A DNA stretch of 64,000 nt from Roseovarius marisflavi (GCF_900142625.1 NZ_FRBN01000003.1:124001-188000), one strand, 5' to 3'; positions 27,889 through 37,461 are shown, counted from the stretch's first letter. Made by a program: numbers and translations. The notes: generated by a model not told the origin, from the letters alone.

Positions 27889-29832
27889 ATGGCCATGACC
27901 CGGATCGAACTTGAGCCATGGGAGCCCGAAGAAACCATCGGGAAACTGTGGCACGCTTTTGCCAGTCGCCTCGATGCGCCCCTTGTGCATCACGGAGCCG
28001 CGGTTGACCTCTCAGAGGTCAGCGGGCGGCTGGCAGTCTTTTTTCGTGGGCTTGGTGGTGCGCCATCGGTCGAAATCCGCGCCGTCTCGGGCGAGGTAAG
28101 TCAACACCGTCTGAAATTCCTGCGCCGTCTCGGGACCGAGGCGGAAATACTCCCCCGCGCCAGCTTTGACGGCGAGGTGCTGCGCCTGCCGGAGAGCCTT
28201 GCGATCTTTCCGGATCGCGCGGCCAACGGGGCGCTTTATCTCTGGCTCACTGCCGCCGTGGCACATGCCCCGATGCATAGCCCCGAAACCGACCCTCTGC
28301 GCGCTGATCTGCTGGCGATCCGGGCCGCCCTTGCGATGACCCGTACCGCACTGGAGGCCGCACCGGGCCTGCGTGCTTTGCACTCCGGGCTTGCCTCGGC
28401 CACGCTGCACAGCCGACAATCTCAAAGCCTGCCGCGCAGTGAGCAGGCGATAGAGGCGCTGGTGCGCCACCTTCTGGGGGATCGCACATACCTGTCATCG
28501 CTCGCGCTGACCTTCAACAACGCGCTCAGTACGGGTAATCTTTCCCGGATCACCGCGCCGCGCGGCTATCGCTCGTTTCAGCCGGTGCCGCTCTGGCCCG
28601 ACCTGCGCGAGCTGATCCTCTCGGCCAGCAGCGAGGTCGAGAGCCGCGACACCGAAGGCCCCCCCGAAGAGGGCTCGGAGCGCACCCACCGCGCGCGCCG
28701 CCGCAACGCTGATCAGGCCGAGCGCCGCGATAGCCTTATCCTGCATAAATTCGAGGCCATTCTCAGTTGGGCCGAGTTCCTGAATCTCAACCGCCGGGTT
28801 GACGACGACGACCCCGACAGCGCCAAAAAGGCCGCCGATGACCAGGATGAAATCGGGCTTGGTCAAATCTCCAAGGCCCCGGCCACCCGGCTAAAGCTTC
28901 ACCTTGACCTTGCCCCGGAAGATGTTGATCGTGAACGCCTTTCCGGCAAGGTCATGTATCCCGAATGGGACGTGCGCACCGGTGCCTATCTGCCGGATCA
29001 TGTGCGGGTTCTGCATAGCACCGCCCCGCCGGGCGATGGCGTGCCCGCCTTTCGCGACGACCCGCGCGCCATGCGCCGCATTACCCATGTCAAACGCCAG
29101 TTCGAGGCGCTGCGCCCGGGGCGCGTGTCGATCCCGGCGCAACTTGACGGTGACGAGCTTGACATGGAGGCCGCGGTGCGTGCGCAGGTCGATATTCTGG
29201 CAAATGGTGCGGGCAGTGAACGTATCTGGCACCAGACCCGGCCACAGGCACGTGATCTGGCGGTGTCGATCCTGCTGGATGTGTCGCGCTCGACCGAAAG
29301 TGCCGTGGGCGATCGCGCGGTGATTGATATCGAGCGCGAGGCCCTCGCGGCCCTGGCTTGGGGGCTTGACGCCTGCGGCGATGATTTTGCCATCCATGCC
29401 TTTTCCTCGCTCAAGCGCGACCGGGTTTATATCCAGACCTGCAAGGATTTTTCTGAACCGATGACCGGTCTGATTGAAGGCCGGATCGGCGCGCTTCGGC
29501 CCGGATTCTATACCCGGTTGGGTGCGGCCATCCGGCATTGTTCGGCCGAGCTTGCCCGGCAATCCAAGAAACGTCGCCTGCTGTTGGTTATCACCGATGG
29601 CAAGCCCAACGATCTTGACCACTATGAGGGCCGCCACGGGATCGAAGATACCGCCATGGCAGTGCGCGAGGCGCGCCGTGCCGGGCAGTCGGTCTTTGGC
29701 ATCACCGTCGACAAACAGGCCAAGAGCTGGTTCGCGCGGATGTTCGGGCGGGGCGGGTTTCACGTGATCCCCAACCCTGAACGCCTGACCGAGGCCTTGC
29801 CGCTGATCTATCGCGAGTTGGTTGGGGGATGA
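27889..29832 (+). CDS. norD: NorD, VWA-domain partner of NorQ
   Basis: 647 aa cytoplasmic protein. A C-terminal von Willebrand A domain (about 455-647) carries the MIDAS motif D-V-S-R-S in SILLDVSRSTES and a later ITDGKPND block. The N-terminal 450 residues are NorD-specific and include a charged, Glu/Asp- and Arg-rich linker at about 245-320. It partners NorQ in FeB insertion into NorB. It starts 3 bp after norQ and overlaps norE by 4 bp (ATGA). Confidence 0.95.
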   Translation: MAMTRIELEPWEPEETIGKLWHAFASRLDAPLVHHGAAVDLSEVSGRLAVFFRGLGGAPSVEIRAVSGEVSQHRLKFLRRLGTEAEILPRASFDGEVLRLPESLAIFPDRAANGALYLWLTAAVAHAPMHSPETDPLRADLLAIRAALAMTRTALEAAPGLRALHSGLASATLHSRQSQSLPRSEQAIEALVRHLLGDRTYLSSLALTFNNALSTGNLSRITAPRGYRSFQPVPLWPDLRELILSASSEVESRDTEGPPEEGSERTHRARRRNADQAERRDSLILHKFEAILSWAEFLNLNRRVDDDDPDSAKKAADDQDEIGLGQISKAPATRLKLHLDLAPEDVDRERLSGKVMYPEWDVRTGAYLPDHVRVLHSTAPPGDGVPAFRDDPRAMRRITHVKRQFEALRPGRVSIPAQLDGDELDMEAAVRAQVDILANGAGSERIWHQTRPQARDLAVSILLDVSRSTESAVGDRAVIDIEREALAALAWGLDACGDDFAIHAFSSLKRDRVYIQTCKDFSEPMTGLIEGRIGALRPGFYTRLGAAIRHCSAELARQSKKRRLLLVITDGKPNDLDHYEGRHGIEDTAMAVREARRAGQSVFGITVDKQAKSWFARMFGRGGFHVIPNPERLTEALPLIYRELVGG

Positions 29833-30377
29833 GCGACGCGAGCGTGTTTGACGAACTGCCCGGCGACCTGATGATCTGGGTTCTGATCGTCAGCGAACTT
29901 CTGGTCTTTGGTGCCGGGCTGGCGGCGTTTCTGGCGGTGCGGGCCGGTGATCCCGCAGGGTTCGGCGCCGCGCAGGATGCGCTTTACCGGACCGGGGCGG
30001 GGGTCAACACGGTGGTGCTTGTAACCAGTGGCGCGCTCGCCGCGTGGGCCCTGCGCCTGCGCGAGGACGCGCGGCGCGGCGCGGCACGTCTCGCTCTTGT
30101 GGCGGCGGCGCTTCTTGGTGTCGTCTTTTTGCTGATCAAGGGCTTTGAATTCGCAGGCAAAGCGGCGCAGGGCATCGGCTGGGACACGCATCCGTTTTTC
30201 ACCTTCTATTACCTGCTGACCGGCTTTCACGCCGCGCATGTGGTGGCCGGGGCGCTGGTTTTGCTGCTGGTCGCATGGAAAGACACGCCTCGCAATATCG
30301 AGGCCGGGGCGGCCTTCTGGCACATGGTCGATCTGGTCTGGGTGATCCTTTTTCCAGTGATCTACCTGCTTCGGTGA
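29829..30377 (+). CDS. norE: NorE, cytochrome-oxidase-subunit-III-like protein
   Basis: 182 aa with five membrane helices, like COX subunit III without its two N-terminal helices. Features are LPGDLMIWVLIVSELLVFG, FYYLLTGFHAAHVVAG and FWHMVDLVWVILFPVIYLLR, which match the subunit III family closely. NorE is not catalytic; it improves NO-dependent growth or Nor activity in Paracoccus-type strains. It is coupled by overlap to norD and followed by norF after 4 bp. Confidence 0.93.
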   Translation: MSDASVFDELPGDLMIWVLIVSELLVFGAGLAAFLAVRAGDPAGFGAAQDALYRTGAGVNTVVLVTSGALAAWALRLREDARRGAARLALVAAALLGVVFLLIKGFEFAGKAAQGIGWDTHPFFTFYYLLTGFHAAHVVAGALVLLLVAWKDTPRNIEAGAAFWHMVDLVWVILFPVIYLLR

Positions 30378-30381
30378 TGCC

Positions 30382-30651
30382 ATGATCCGAAACCCGCTTT
30401 TGCGTGCATGGACCGCGCTCATCGGTCTCAGCCTTGGCTCGACGCTGATCTCGCTTTGGCAATGGCCGCCGGGGTTTGCGGCAGGGGCGGGGATGCTTGT
30501 CCTGAGTTTTGCCTGGCTTAAGGCGCGCGTTATTCTGTCGTCTTATCTGAGACTTGACGCGGCCCCGTTCTGGCGGCGCGGCTTCGCGATATCGCTCGGG
30601 GTGTTCTGTCTGCTCTTGCTGGGGCTTTACCTGTTGCCGGGCCTGCTTTAG
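30382..30651 (+). CDS. norF: NorF, small membrane protein
   Basis: 89 aa with three hydrophobic segments (about 10-24, 30-46 and 66-88) and the stretch WLKARVILSSYLRLDAAPFW, which resembles prokaryotic cytochrome oxidase subunit IV (K-x-x-L-I-x-x-x-F-M-x-L). Order norCBQDEF is that of Paracoccus. Together with NorE it supports Nor function. Confidence 0.85.
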   Translation: MIRNPLLRAWTALIGLSLGSTLISLWQWPPGFAAGAGMLVLSFAWLKARVILSSYLRLDAAPFWRRGFAISLGVFCLLLLGLYLLPGLL

Positions 30652-30658
30652 CGCCGCG

Positions 30659-31219
30659 TCAGATCGCGAATTTTTGCGCCAGATCCTCGGGCAGGTCGAA
30701 TTCCTTCAACAGCCGTGCGCGCCCCTCTGCTGACATCTTTTTCGCGGTCCGGGTGACGATGGTATCAAGTTTTTCCGGGGCTTGCGTGGGGGCGAAGGGC
30801 GCGAAATACCATTTCAGAAAGGTGAAACAGATCACATCCTCGAGTGCCTGAACCTCCGGGTCGCGTTTGATCCCTTGTTTTCGGATCATTTTCTGTGCGT
30901 GTTCAATGTCCTGGCTGCCATACCCCGCGTCAGCCATGATCTCACCCACGCGGGTGGCGTGATGTTTCGCCAACTCGGTACGCCAATTCAGGTAGCCTTC
31001 GCGCCCTTCGGGAAAGTCTTTTCTTTTCAGTACCCAACGTTCGATATGCTGACCCCGCGCCGCGATTTTCAAAGGCTCGGAGGCGTCGGGGAAAAGCCGG
31101 TCAAGCTCGGCGCTCATGCGCTGACCGTAAAGCTGTGCCGCGGGTTGGCCCTGGCTTGTGTCGGGGTCATGCGCATTGGCGGCGTCAATCGCGGCAAGGG
31201 TGAGTTCGAGCTTTTTCAC
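30659..31219 (-). CDS. DUF4202-family protein
   Basis: 186 aa soluble, mainly helical protein. It matches DUF4202 throughout: LAAIDAANAHDPDT at the start, AARGQHIERWVLKR, YLNWRTELAKHHATRVGEIM, then QALEDVICFTFLKWYF. Conserved His, Glu and Asp residues are arranged as in HD-like metal proteins, but no activity is known to me. The start is GTG at 31219, overlapping the regulator stop by 4 bp (GTGA), so it is co-translated with the DNR-type regulator. It is convergent with norF (7-bp gap). Confidence 0.85.
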   Translation of the reverse strand: MKKLELTLAAIDAANAHDPDTSQGQPAAQLYGQRMSAELDRLFPDASEPLKIAARGQHIERWVLKRKDFPEGREGYLNWRTELAKHHATRVGEIMADAGYGSQDIEHAQKMIRKQGIKRDPEVQALEDVICFTFLKWYFAPFAPTQAPEKLDTIVTRTAKKMSAEGRARLLKEFDLPEDLAQKFAI

Positions 31220-31923
31220 AGGGATTTACTCCATGAATCGGCAGGATCTTTCGCGGCATAATCCTGCAACAACTTGATGTCTTCGATCGTGGCATGATGG
31301 CGCGAGACCCCCACACCGACAGCCTTGAGCTTGTAAAAGGCGCGCGACAGGCTTTCGGGTTTCATGCCCAAACGCCCGGCAATCAGCGCCTTGTCATAGG
31401 GCAAAGTCACCTCGCAGGACCCGGTCTCGCAATTGCTAAGACGGATCAGGAAATCGGCAACCCGCTGCGCCCCGGTCTGGGCCTTGATCTGTTCCACCTG
31501 GGCCACGAGATCATGAAGGTGCGCAAACGTAGAGGCAATGACCGCGAGACTTAGTTCTGGCTCGTGTTCGAGGATCGAGATGAAGCTTCGCGCCGAAATA
31601 AGAGCCAGCGTGCAATCGCTCACCGCTTCTGCGGAAACCGGGTAGGGTTGCTGACGAAAGGCGACCGCCTCGCCAAAGCTGTGGCCTCGGGTAAAGACAT
31701 TCACCACGGCCTCGTTTCCGTTGGGGGACACGCGGTAAAGCTTGACCCAGCCATCCAGCACCACATGAATGACCTGCGCCCGGTCGCCCTGGAGAAAGAC
31801 AGTCTCGCCCCGTGTGACATCCCGAAAGCTGGCATCGGCCAACAGTCTGTCAGCCACTGCAACGGGCAGGCTGCGCAGCAAAACCGAATCTCGGGCGATG
31901 TCGTGAAGTTCTGTTTTGTGCAT
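31216..31923 (-). CDS. DNR/NNR-type Crp/Fnr-family regulator
   Basis: 235 aa with an N-terminal cyclic-nucleotide-binding-like domain (about 10-125; GWVKLYRVSPNGNEAVVNVF and FGEAVAFRQQPYPVSAEAV) and a C-terminal winged helix whose recognition helix reads MKPESLSRAFYKL. There is no Fnr-type N-terminal Cys cluster, which argues for the DNR/NNR class that senses NO through heme rather than for oxygen-sensing FNR. The E-x-x-S-R residues fit TTGAC-N4-GTCAA sites such as those at 15143 and 25158. The symbol could be dnr or nnr; I leave it open. Confidence 0.88.
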   Translation of the reverse strand: MHKTELHDIARDSVLLRSLPVAVADRLLADASFRDVTRGETVFLQGDRAQVIHVVLDGWVKLYRVSPNGNEAVVNVFTRGHSFGEAVAFRQQPYPVSAEAVSDCTLALISARSFISILEHEPELSLAVIASTFAHLHDLVAQVEQIKAQTGAQRVADFLIRLSNCETGSCEVTLPYDKALIAGRLGMKPESLSRAFYKLKAVGVGVSRHHATIEDIKLLQDYAAKDPADSWSKSL

Positions 31924-32203
31924 CGGATTACCTTATGACGAGTCATTGTTATCATCTGTACACGGGAATACGCGAAAATACACCATGCAGCACTACGCGG
32001 GAATGCACCGTTGAGGCCAGTCGGGTCTGACAAATATCCAGAGATGCCGATTTGGGGTGCTCCACCGACCCGGACACTTAGCCCCTTTGCAAGGATGCCG
32101 CTTGGGGGGATGCGACACAGACGGTTTGCCATCGTGGCTCAATGGTTTTAAGGGTGTCACCGCGACCTGCACAGGTCGACCTGCTCTTGTTAAGGCATTT
32201 CCC

Positions 32204-33376
32204 ATGCGTATAGGCGTGATCCTCAATCATTTCGAGCCGCACCAGGTGCCCCATGCAGCGCCCTATGGCTTTGCCCTGTCGCGGGTGCGACCGGATTGGA
32301 CGGTGGATATTTTGTGCTCTACCCGCGGCGAAATGGAGTTTGCGCAGGAAATTGCCGGGCGGTTTGATGCACAGACCGCCAACATACAGGCGTTGAAAGT
32401 GCCTCTGGTGTTTCGGATTGCGGATCCGCTGCTGCGCCAGTTCACCTTTGCGCGCAAGGTGGCGGTGTTGCAGGCCAACGTCGACCGCCTGTCACAGTAT
32501 GACGCGCTGATCATGCCTGAAATGACCTCTCTTGCGCTGCGCCGCTCGGCGAAGATGGCCGGGGTCAAAATGATCTTTACCGGCCACGGCGCGGGCGATC
32601 TCTATAGCAATCCCTTCGGCAATTTCGACAAGAGGGTGGAGACTTTTGATCTGGTTCTGTTGCAGGGCCGCCGCCTGGCCTGCGCCATGTGGGCCGAAGG
32701 GCGGCTAAAGGACACCAGCCATGCGATAATCGGCTATCCCAAGTATGAGGCCGTGCCGCAAACGCCCCTGCGCCTGTTTGATGATGACAAGCCGGTGGTC
32801 GTTTATAACCCGACGCAAAACCCGCGCGGCTCGTCCTGGCATCGCTGGGGTGAAGCGGTGCTGGACAGGCTGGCGGCGCGCGAGGATCTGAACGTGATCT
32901 TTGCCCCCCATGCCCTGTTGTTCAAGCGCAGCTGGACACGCGGCGCGCGCCTGCCCGGGCGGTTTCGCAATCACCCCCGGATCAAGGTTGATCTGGGCAG
33001 CCGCGCCTCCTCTGATATGACCTATCTGCGGGCCTCTGATCTTTATCTGGGGGATCAGTCCAGCCAGATCTATGAGTTCATCAACCGGCCAAGGCCCTGC
33101 GTCTTTCTCAACCCCGATGAGAATAATTGGCAGGGCAACCCGTCGTTCCGCTCTTGGACGTTCGGCCCGGTGGTTGAGGATGTCGCCGATCTCGACAGCG
33201 CGATTGATGCGGCGCTGACCGAGTTTGAGCGCTGGCGCCCGGCGCAACAGGCCGCATTGGACGACGATGCAATCGGACCGGGCGCGCCCTTTGCCGATGC
33301 GCCCGCCTCGGAGCGCGGCGCGCGGGCGATTGCCGAATATATGGAACAGGGCAGCCTTTCGAAAGACTGGGCATGA
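32204..33376 (+). CDS. CDP-glycerol glycerophosphotransferase-like glycosyltransferase
   Basis: 390 aa. Overall GT-B-like sequence: an N-terminal Rossmann part, then a C-terminal half similar to the TagB/TagF CDP-glycerol glycerophosphotransferase group. VVVYNPTQNPRGSSWHRWGE and LRASDLYLGDQSSQIYEF correspond to the conserved D-x-S-S...E phosphate-binding region. It could transfer glycerol phosphate or a sugar to a surface glycan. First gene of a plus-strand glycan cluster; ATGA overlap with the next gene. The start at 32204 was chosen because the family sequence begins there. Confidence 0.75.
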   Translation: MRIGVILNHFEPHQVPHAAPYGFALSRVRPDWTVDILCSTRGEMEFAQEIAGRFDAQTANIQALKVPLVFRIADPLLRQFTFARKVAVLQANVDRLSQYDALIMPEMTSLALRRSAKMAGVKMIFTGHGAGDLYSNPFGNFDKRVETFDLVLLQGRRLACAMWAEGRLKDTSHAIIGYPKYEAVPQTPLRLFDDDKPVVVYNPTQNPRGSSWHRWGEAVLDRLAAREDLNVIFAPHALLFKRSWTRGARLPGRFRNHPRIKVDLGSRASSDMTYLRASDLYLGDQSSQIYEFINRPRPCVFLNPDENNWQGNPSFRSWTFGPVVEDVADLDSAIDAALTEFERWRPAQQAALDDDAIGPGAPFADAPASERGARAIAEYMEQGSLSKDWA

Positions 33377-34581
33377 GCCAGCCACATGATATCGGCATGC
33401 GACCGCCCGAGGATGCGGTGGTTGTGATGGTGGCGTCTGACGGCGCGCCGTCTGCGGCGGCGCAGGCGGTGGTTGACGCCCTGTGCGAGAGCCCCAAACG
33501 CCTGTCGGTCGTGCTGGTTTCTCCGCCGACCGATGCAGGGGCACTGGCCCAACGGTTCCCCCGCGCCTATGTGCACAAGGCAAACCCGGGCCTGACGCTG
33601 GCGCAGGTGCGGGCACGCGCGATGCTGTGCCCGGACGAGGCGCCAGACGGGCGCAGGCCTGCGCTGGTGACGCGGGCAATACGGCGCGGCATTCCGGTGT
33701 TTGGGCTCGCTGACGCGGGAGGGCAGAGCACGAGCACCGAAAGCCGCCTCACGGCCCTGTCGCAATCGGCCGGTGATGCGCTGCCAGAGCAGGGGGGGGC
33801 AATAATGATTGCGGATCACCTGATTTCGGCAATGGGATTTGAGCGCGGCGATGGCCCGCTGCTTGGGGCTGTCTCTCGCGGCGTGCAAAAGCTGATGCGT
33901 GGCCGCGCGCGCGCGCTCCTCGCCCCGTTTGTCCGCCGGGTCGCAAGCCGCGATGCGCTCTGCGCCCGACTGAACCAGCCAGAGGTGATCATGTGCCTGG
34001 GCAATGGCCCGACCTCGGCCGATCCACGGCTTGCGGGCATGGCCCATGACGCGCTCTTTCGGGTCAACCATCAGTGGATGCAAGACGGTTACATGACGCG
34101 CGCTGATGTGCTTTTTGCCGGGGTCAAACGATCCATGCGCGCGGCAGGGCCAACGCTGATCGGGGTGGCATCGCGGCGCAAGGAAGAGGCCTTGCTGGGC
34201 GCGCGTCTGCTCAGCCCCTGGCGCGGGCGATTGTCCTATTTCGTGGTCGAAGAGATTGCCGGTCTGGGCACCTCTTTGCAGGGCCACCCGCGCCCGACCA
34301 CCGGCGCCGTGATGCTGGCCGCTGCCATTGCGCTTGCCCCGCGTCGCCTGATCGTGGCGGGCATGGATATGTTCGCCGACAAGGCCGGCGCCTATCCCGG
34401 GCGCACGACGGCGGTGAACGCCTATACCGCCGCCCATGACCGCCAAACCGACGAGACTTTCATTCGCGCCCATCTGGCGCGTTTTGAGGGCGAAATCATG
34501 ACTCTCAGCCCCGCCTTTGCAGAGCTGGCGCATAGTGTCGCAGACGGCCAGTTTACGCTTGCAGAGCCACCGCAGGCTTGA
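33373..34581 (+). CDS. GT29 (sialyltransferase)-like glycosyltransferase
   Basis: 402 aa. From about residue 205 it shows blocks that resemble the sialylmotifs of family GT29. An L-motif-like CLGNGPTSADPRLAG is followed by LFRVNHQW, and an S-motif-like RPTTGAVMLAAAIALA is followed by LIVAGMDMF. A His-x4-Glu pair near DRQTDETF might be the third motif, which is less certain. Residues 1-150 are a separate Rossmann-like region with no clear family. GT29 enzymes use CMP-sialic acid in animals; bacterial relatives may use CMP-Kdo or another CMP-sugar. The family call is by motif reading only. Confidence 0.6.
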   Translation: MSQPHDIGMRPPEDAVVVMVASDGAPSAAAQAVVDALCESPKRLSVVLVSPPTDAGALAQRFPRAYVHKANPGLTLAQVRARAMLCPDEAPDGRRPALVTRAIRRGIPVFGLADAGGQSTSTESRLTALSQSAGDALPEQGGAIMIADHLISAMGFERGDGPLLGAVSRGVQKLMRGRARALLAPFVRRVASRDALCARLNQPEVIMCLGNGPTSADPRLAGMAHDALFRVNHQWMQDGYMTRADVLFAGVKRSMRAAGPTLIGVASRRKEEALLGARLLSPWRGRLSYFVVEEIAGLGTSLQGHPRPTTGAVMLAAAIALAPRRLIVAGMDMFADKAGAYPGRTTAVNAYTAAHDRQTDETFIRAHLARFEGEIMTLSPAFAELAHSVADGQFTLAEPPQA

Positions 34582-34650
34582 CTCTGTAGGCATCCTCAAA
34601 GATGTGGTGACCGACCCCGCATCCGACGAGGTAACGAAAGGTCGTTTAAG

Positions 34651-36036
34651 ATGAAAAACCCATACAAAACCCATTGGTATCACCGTCAGATGGCCTATTG
34701 GCTGGATAAGGATCCGGGTCGCGATTCCGGTGACATGCAGGAGATGGAGGTGATCCGCCTCGATCCCCAGCCCGGCACCAAGGCGTCGAGCAAACCACCC
34801 GTGCGGATTTTTCTGGGCACCGAGCCCGGCCAGTATCGCGCCACGCGGATTTTCGTCTGGTCGGTAATGCAGGTCCGTGACCCGGCGCGTGCGTATGAAA
34901 TTCATCTGATGTCGAATGTGGCGGGCATTCCGCGGGTTGGCTGGAAAACCGGCTTTACCAATTACCGCTATGCGATCCCTCATTGGGCGGGCAACGCCGG
35001 GCGCGCGATCTATAACGACGTTGACCAGATTTACCTGCAAGACCCGGCCGGGCTGTTTGATATGGACATGAAGGGCAAGGGTGTTCTGGCGATTTCGGTC
35101 AAGGAAAACTCGGTCATGCTGATCGATTGCGAAAAGATGGGTAAGCTCTGGACGCTTGCCGATGTAGCCGCGGGCAAGAAGCACGACCATTTCAAAGGCG
35201 CGATGGCGGATGCAGACCTGTTTGGCGAAATGCCCGGCACCTGGAATTCGCGCGATGGCGAACACCCGGTCGAGCAGACCAACTGCCTGCATTATACCAC
35301 CCTGCATTCGCAGCCCTGGAAACCCTTTCCCGGCTATCTGCGTTATCGCGAAGGCCCGCTCTACAGCCTCTGGCACGACCTTGAGAAATCCGCCGACGAA
35401 GCCGGGTATCTGATGTTCACCAAAGAGCAACCGAGCGCCGAATTCGGCCGCCTGATCGCCCAGTACCAGCAGATGCACGATACGCCGGAAACATTCGCGG
35501 GTTATCAGATCAAGAAGCATTTCACGACCGTGGCCAACCTGGTCCGCGCGACCGGCGCGACCGAAATCCTTGATTATGGGTCGGGCAAGGCGATCAACTA
35601 TGACACCATTCCGGGCGAGCCCGAGGACAGCCCCTATCGCCAGTCGGATGCATTGCCCGGCCTGCGCATCCGCTGCTATGATCCCGGCCACGCGCCCTTT
35701 TCCGATATTGGCGAGGGCCGCTATGGCGGCGTGATCTCGACCGATGTGGTTGAACACCTGTCGTCGGCTGACGTGCCTTGGGTCATCGACGAGATGTTTT
35801 CACGCGCGAGCGGCTTTGTGATGATCGTTGCGGCCTGCTATCCGGCAGTCAAAACCCTGCCTGACGGGCGCAATGCGCATACAACCCAGCAACCGCCCTA
35901 TTGGTGGCATGTGCAGATGGCGCTTGCCTCGCGCCGCTACCCGGGCGTGCGCTGGACAATGATTGCCGAGGAAAAGGGCAAACTTGGGCGCAAGCAGAAC
36001 GTTTTCACCGAAGCCTCGCCGTCACCACTGACGTGA
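34651..36036 (+). CDS. GT8-like glycosyltransferase fused to a SAM methyltransferase
   Basis: 461 aa with two domains. Residues of about 50-250 look like a GT-A/GT8-type glycosyltransferase with D123-x-D125 in YNDVDQIYL. Residues of about 290-450 look like a class I methyltransferase with motif I ILDYGSGKAINYD and motif IV-like VISTDVVEHL. It could add a sugar and methylate it, or act on a lipid-linked glycan. The start at 34651 has GAAAGG 9 bp upstream. It sits in a glycan cluster with a flippase next door. Confidence 0.72.
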   Translation: MKNPYKTHWYHRQMAYWLDKDPGRDSGDMQEMEVIRLDPQPGTKASSKPPVRIFLGTEPGQYRATRIFVWSVMQVRDPARAYEIHLMSNVAGIPRVGWKTGFTNYRYAIPHWAGNAGRAIYNDVDQIYLQDPAGLFDMDMKGKGVLAISVKENSVMLIDCEKMGKLWTLADVAAGKKHDHFKGAMADADLFGEMPGTWNSRDGEHPVEQTNCLHYTTLHSQPWKPFPGYLRYREGPLYSLWHDLEKSADEAGYLMFTKEQPSAEFGRLIAQYQQMHDTPETFAGYQIKKHFTTVANLVRATGATEILDYGSGKAINYDTIPGEPEDSPYRQSDALPGLRIRCYDPGHAPFSDIGEGRYGGVISTDVVEHLSSADVPWVIDEMFSRASGFVMIVAACYPAVKTLPDGRNAHTTQQPPYWWHVQMALASRRYPGVRWTMIAEEKGKLGRKQNVFTEASPSPLT

Positions 36037-36057
36037 TATGATCCGGTCGGACCGCAC

Positions 36058-37386
36058 GTGAGCCACAAGGACATTCACCGCCGCTTTTTGCACAATGCCA
36101 GCATGATTGTTGGCAGCAGGGCGGTGTTTGGCCTGCTCAACCTTGGCACCAACGTGATCATCCTGCGCGCCTTTGGCGCCGCTGATCTTGGCATGGTGAT
36201 GCTGCTGATCGCCTATGTCCGGGTCTTCGCCGAAGTGGCGAAATTCGAATCCTGGCAGGCGGTGTTGCGCTTTGGGGTGATTGCGCAGGAACGCGGTGAA
36301 GATGATCGGCTGCGCCGACTGCTCGGTCTGGCCCTCGGGATTGATTTCATCACCATGCTGGTGGCCATTGCCGCCGCGATCCTGCTGATCCCGCAGGCTG
36401 CGGTCTGGTTTGGCTGGAATGCGCAGGTCACCGAGATGGCGCCGTGGTTCATGATTCTGATCGTGTTCGTGACCAATGCCACCTCGAACGGGGTGCTGCG
36501 GCTATTTGATCGCATCAAGATACTGGCGCTGCAACACGGGTTGAATGCGGTGATCCGTCTTGTGCTGGTGCTGAGTGCGGTGATGTTGGGAGGCACGGTC
36601 GTTCACCTTGCAATGGCGTGGTTTGCAGCCTTCGTGATCAGCGGCGCGATGACCATGGCGGTCTGTGCCTATGAACTGATCAAGCGCGATCTGCGGCCGA
36701 AGTTTTCGCTGAACTTTCGCCGTACCGGCGCGCTTTTCCCCGGCATCTGGCATTTCCTGATGATGTCGAACCTGATTGGCACCGGGCCACTGGCGATCAA
36801 CCACCTGACCACGCTGTTTGTCGGGGCGCAACTGGGCCCGGCACAGGCGGCGGTGCTGCAACTGGCGCGCCAGCTTTCCACAGGCGTTTCAGGGCCGACG
36901 CGGCTGCTAGGGCCGCTGCTCTTGCCGGATTTCTCGCGCCTTTCTGGCCGGGGCGACTGGACCGGACTGCGCGATCTGGTGGTCCAGCAGCTCAAGGTCG
37001 CCGCGATTGTCGTGGTGGTCGGAGGCGCCATCCTGTTCGCCGTGCTGCCCATCCTGATAGAGCAGGTCTTTGGTGCGCCATTGCTGGATCACATCTGGCT
37101 GTTCCGGCTGCTGATCATGGCCGCCCTGATCAACATTCTGGGCTTTGCCCTGCATCATGCGTTGTTTTCGGCCAACAAGGGCGGCACCGCCCTGTTGATT
37201 CAGATCGCCGCAATGGCGGTCTACGGCGTGATCATGCTCACCGGGATCTGGGTGATCGGGCTGAATGCCGTGGGCCTTGGGATGATCGGCTTTGCCATCA
37301 CCTCGCGCGGGCTGAGCGTGTTGATTGGTCGTCGCCTGCTGAAAAAGCGGATCAATCGCGCCAAAAAGGGTGACGATCTGCCGTAA
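36058..37386 (+). CDS. Polysaccharide/oligosaccharide flippase (MOP superfamily, Wzx-like)
   Basis: 442 aa with about 12-14 hydrophobic segments and the layout of Wzx-like exporters of the MOP superfamily. The N-terminus (SMIVGSRAVFGLLNLGTNVI) and loop LRAFGAADLGMVMLL are typical. It would move a lipid-linked glycan made by the neighbouring enzymes across the inner membrane. The start is GTG at 36058; the ATG at the MIVGSR position is an alternative. No polymerase (Wzy) is seen nearby. Confidence 0.8.
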   Translation: MSHKDIHRRFLHNASMIVGSRAVFGLLNLGTNVIILRAFGAADLGMVMLLIAYVRVFAEVAKFESWQAVLRFGVIAQERGEDDRLRRLLGLALGIDFITMLVAIAAAILLIPQAAVWFGWNAQVTEMAPWFMILIVFVTNATSNGVLRLFDRIKILALQHGLNAVIRLVLVLSAVMLGGTVVHLAMAWFAAFVISGAMTMAVCAYELIKRDLRPKFSLNFRRTGALFPGIWHFLMMSNLIGTGPLAINHLTTLFVGAQLGPAQAAVLQLARQLSTGVSGPTRLLGPLLLPDFSRLSGRGDWTGLRDLVVQQLKVAAIVVVVGGAILFAVLPILIEQVFGAPLLDHIWLFRLLIMAALINILGFALHHALFSANKGGTALLIQIAAMAVYGVIMLTGIWVIGLNAVGLGMIGFAITSRGLSVLIGRRLLKKRINRAKKGDDLP

Positions 37387-37461
37387 GTGGCGATCTGGCC
37401 CCGGCGGCCAATTCTTGCTAGGACATCCAACAGCACTTAGATCGGAAAGGTAACTCGGGAA

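Noticed and set aside
31924-32203. Search for an NNR/FNR box before the DNR-type regulator
   Set aside because: Only TGACGAGTCA near 31937 was found; it does not match TTGAC-N4-GTCAA or TTGAT-N4-ATCAA.
33070-35757. 895-residue minus-strand open frame
   Set aside because: Shadow of the two glycosyltransferase genes and the GT8-methyltransferase gene on the plus strand; its product is low in family features and rich in His and Arg.
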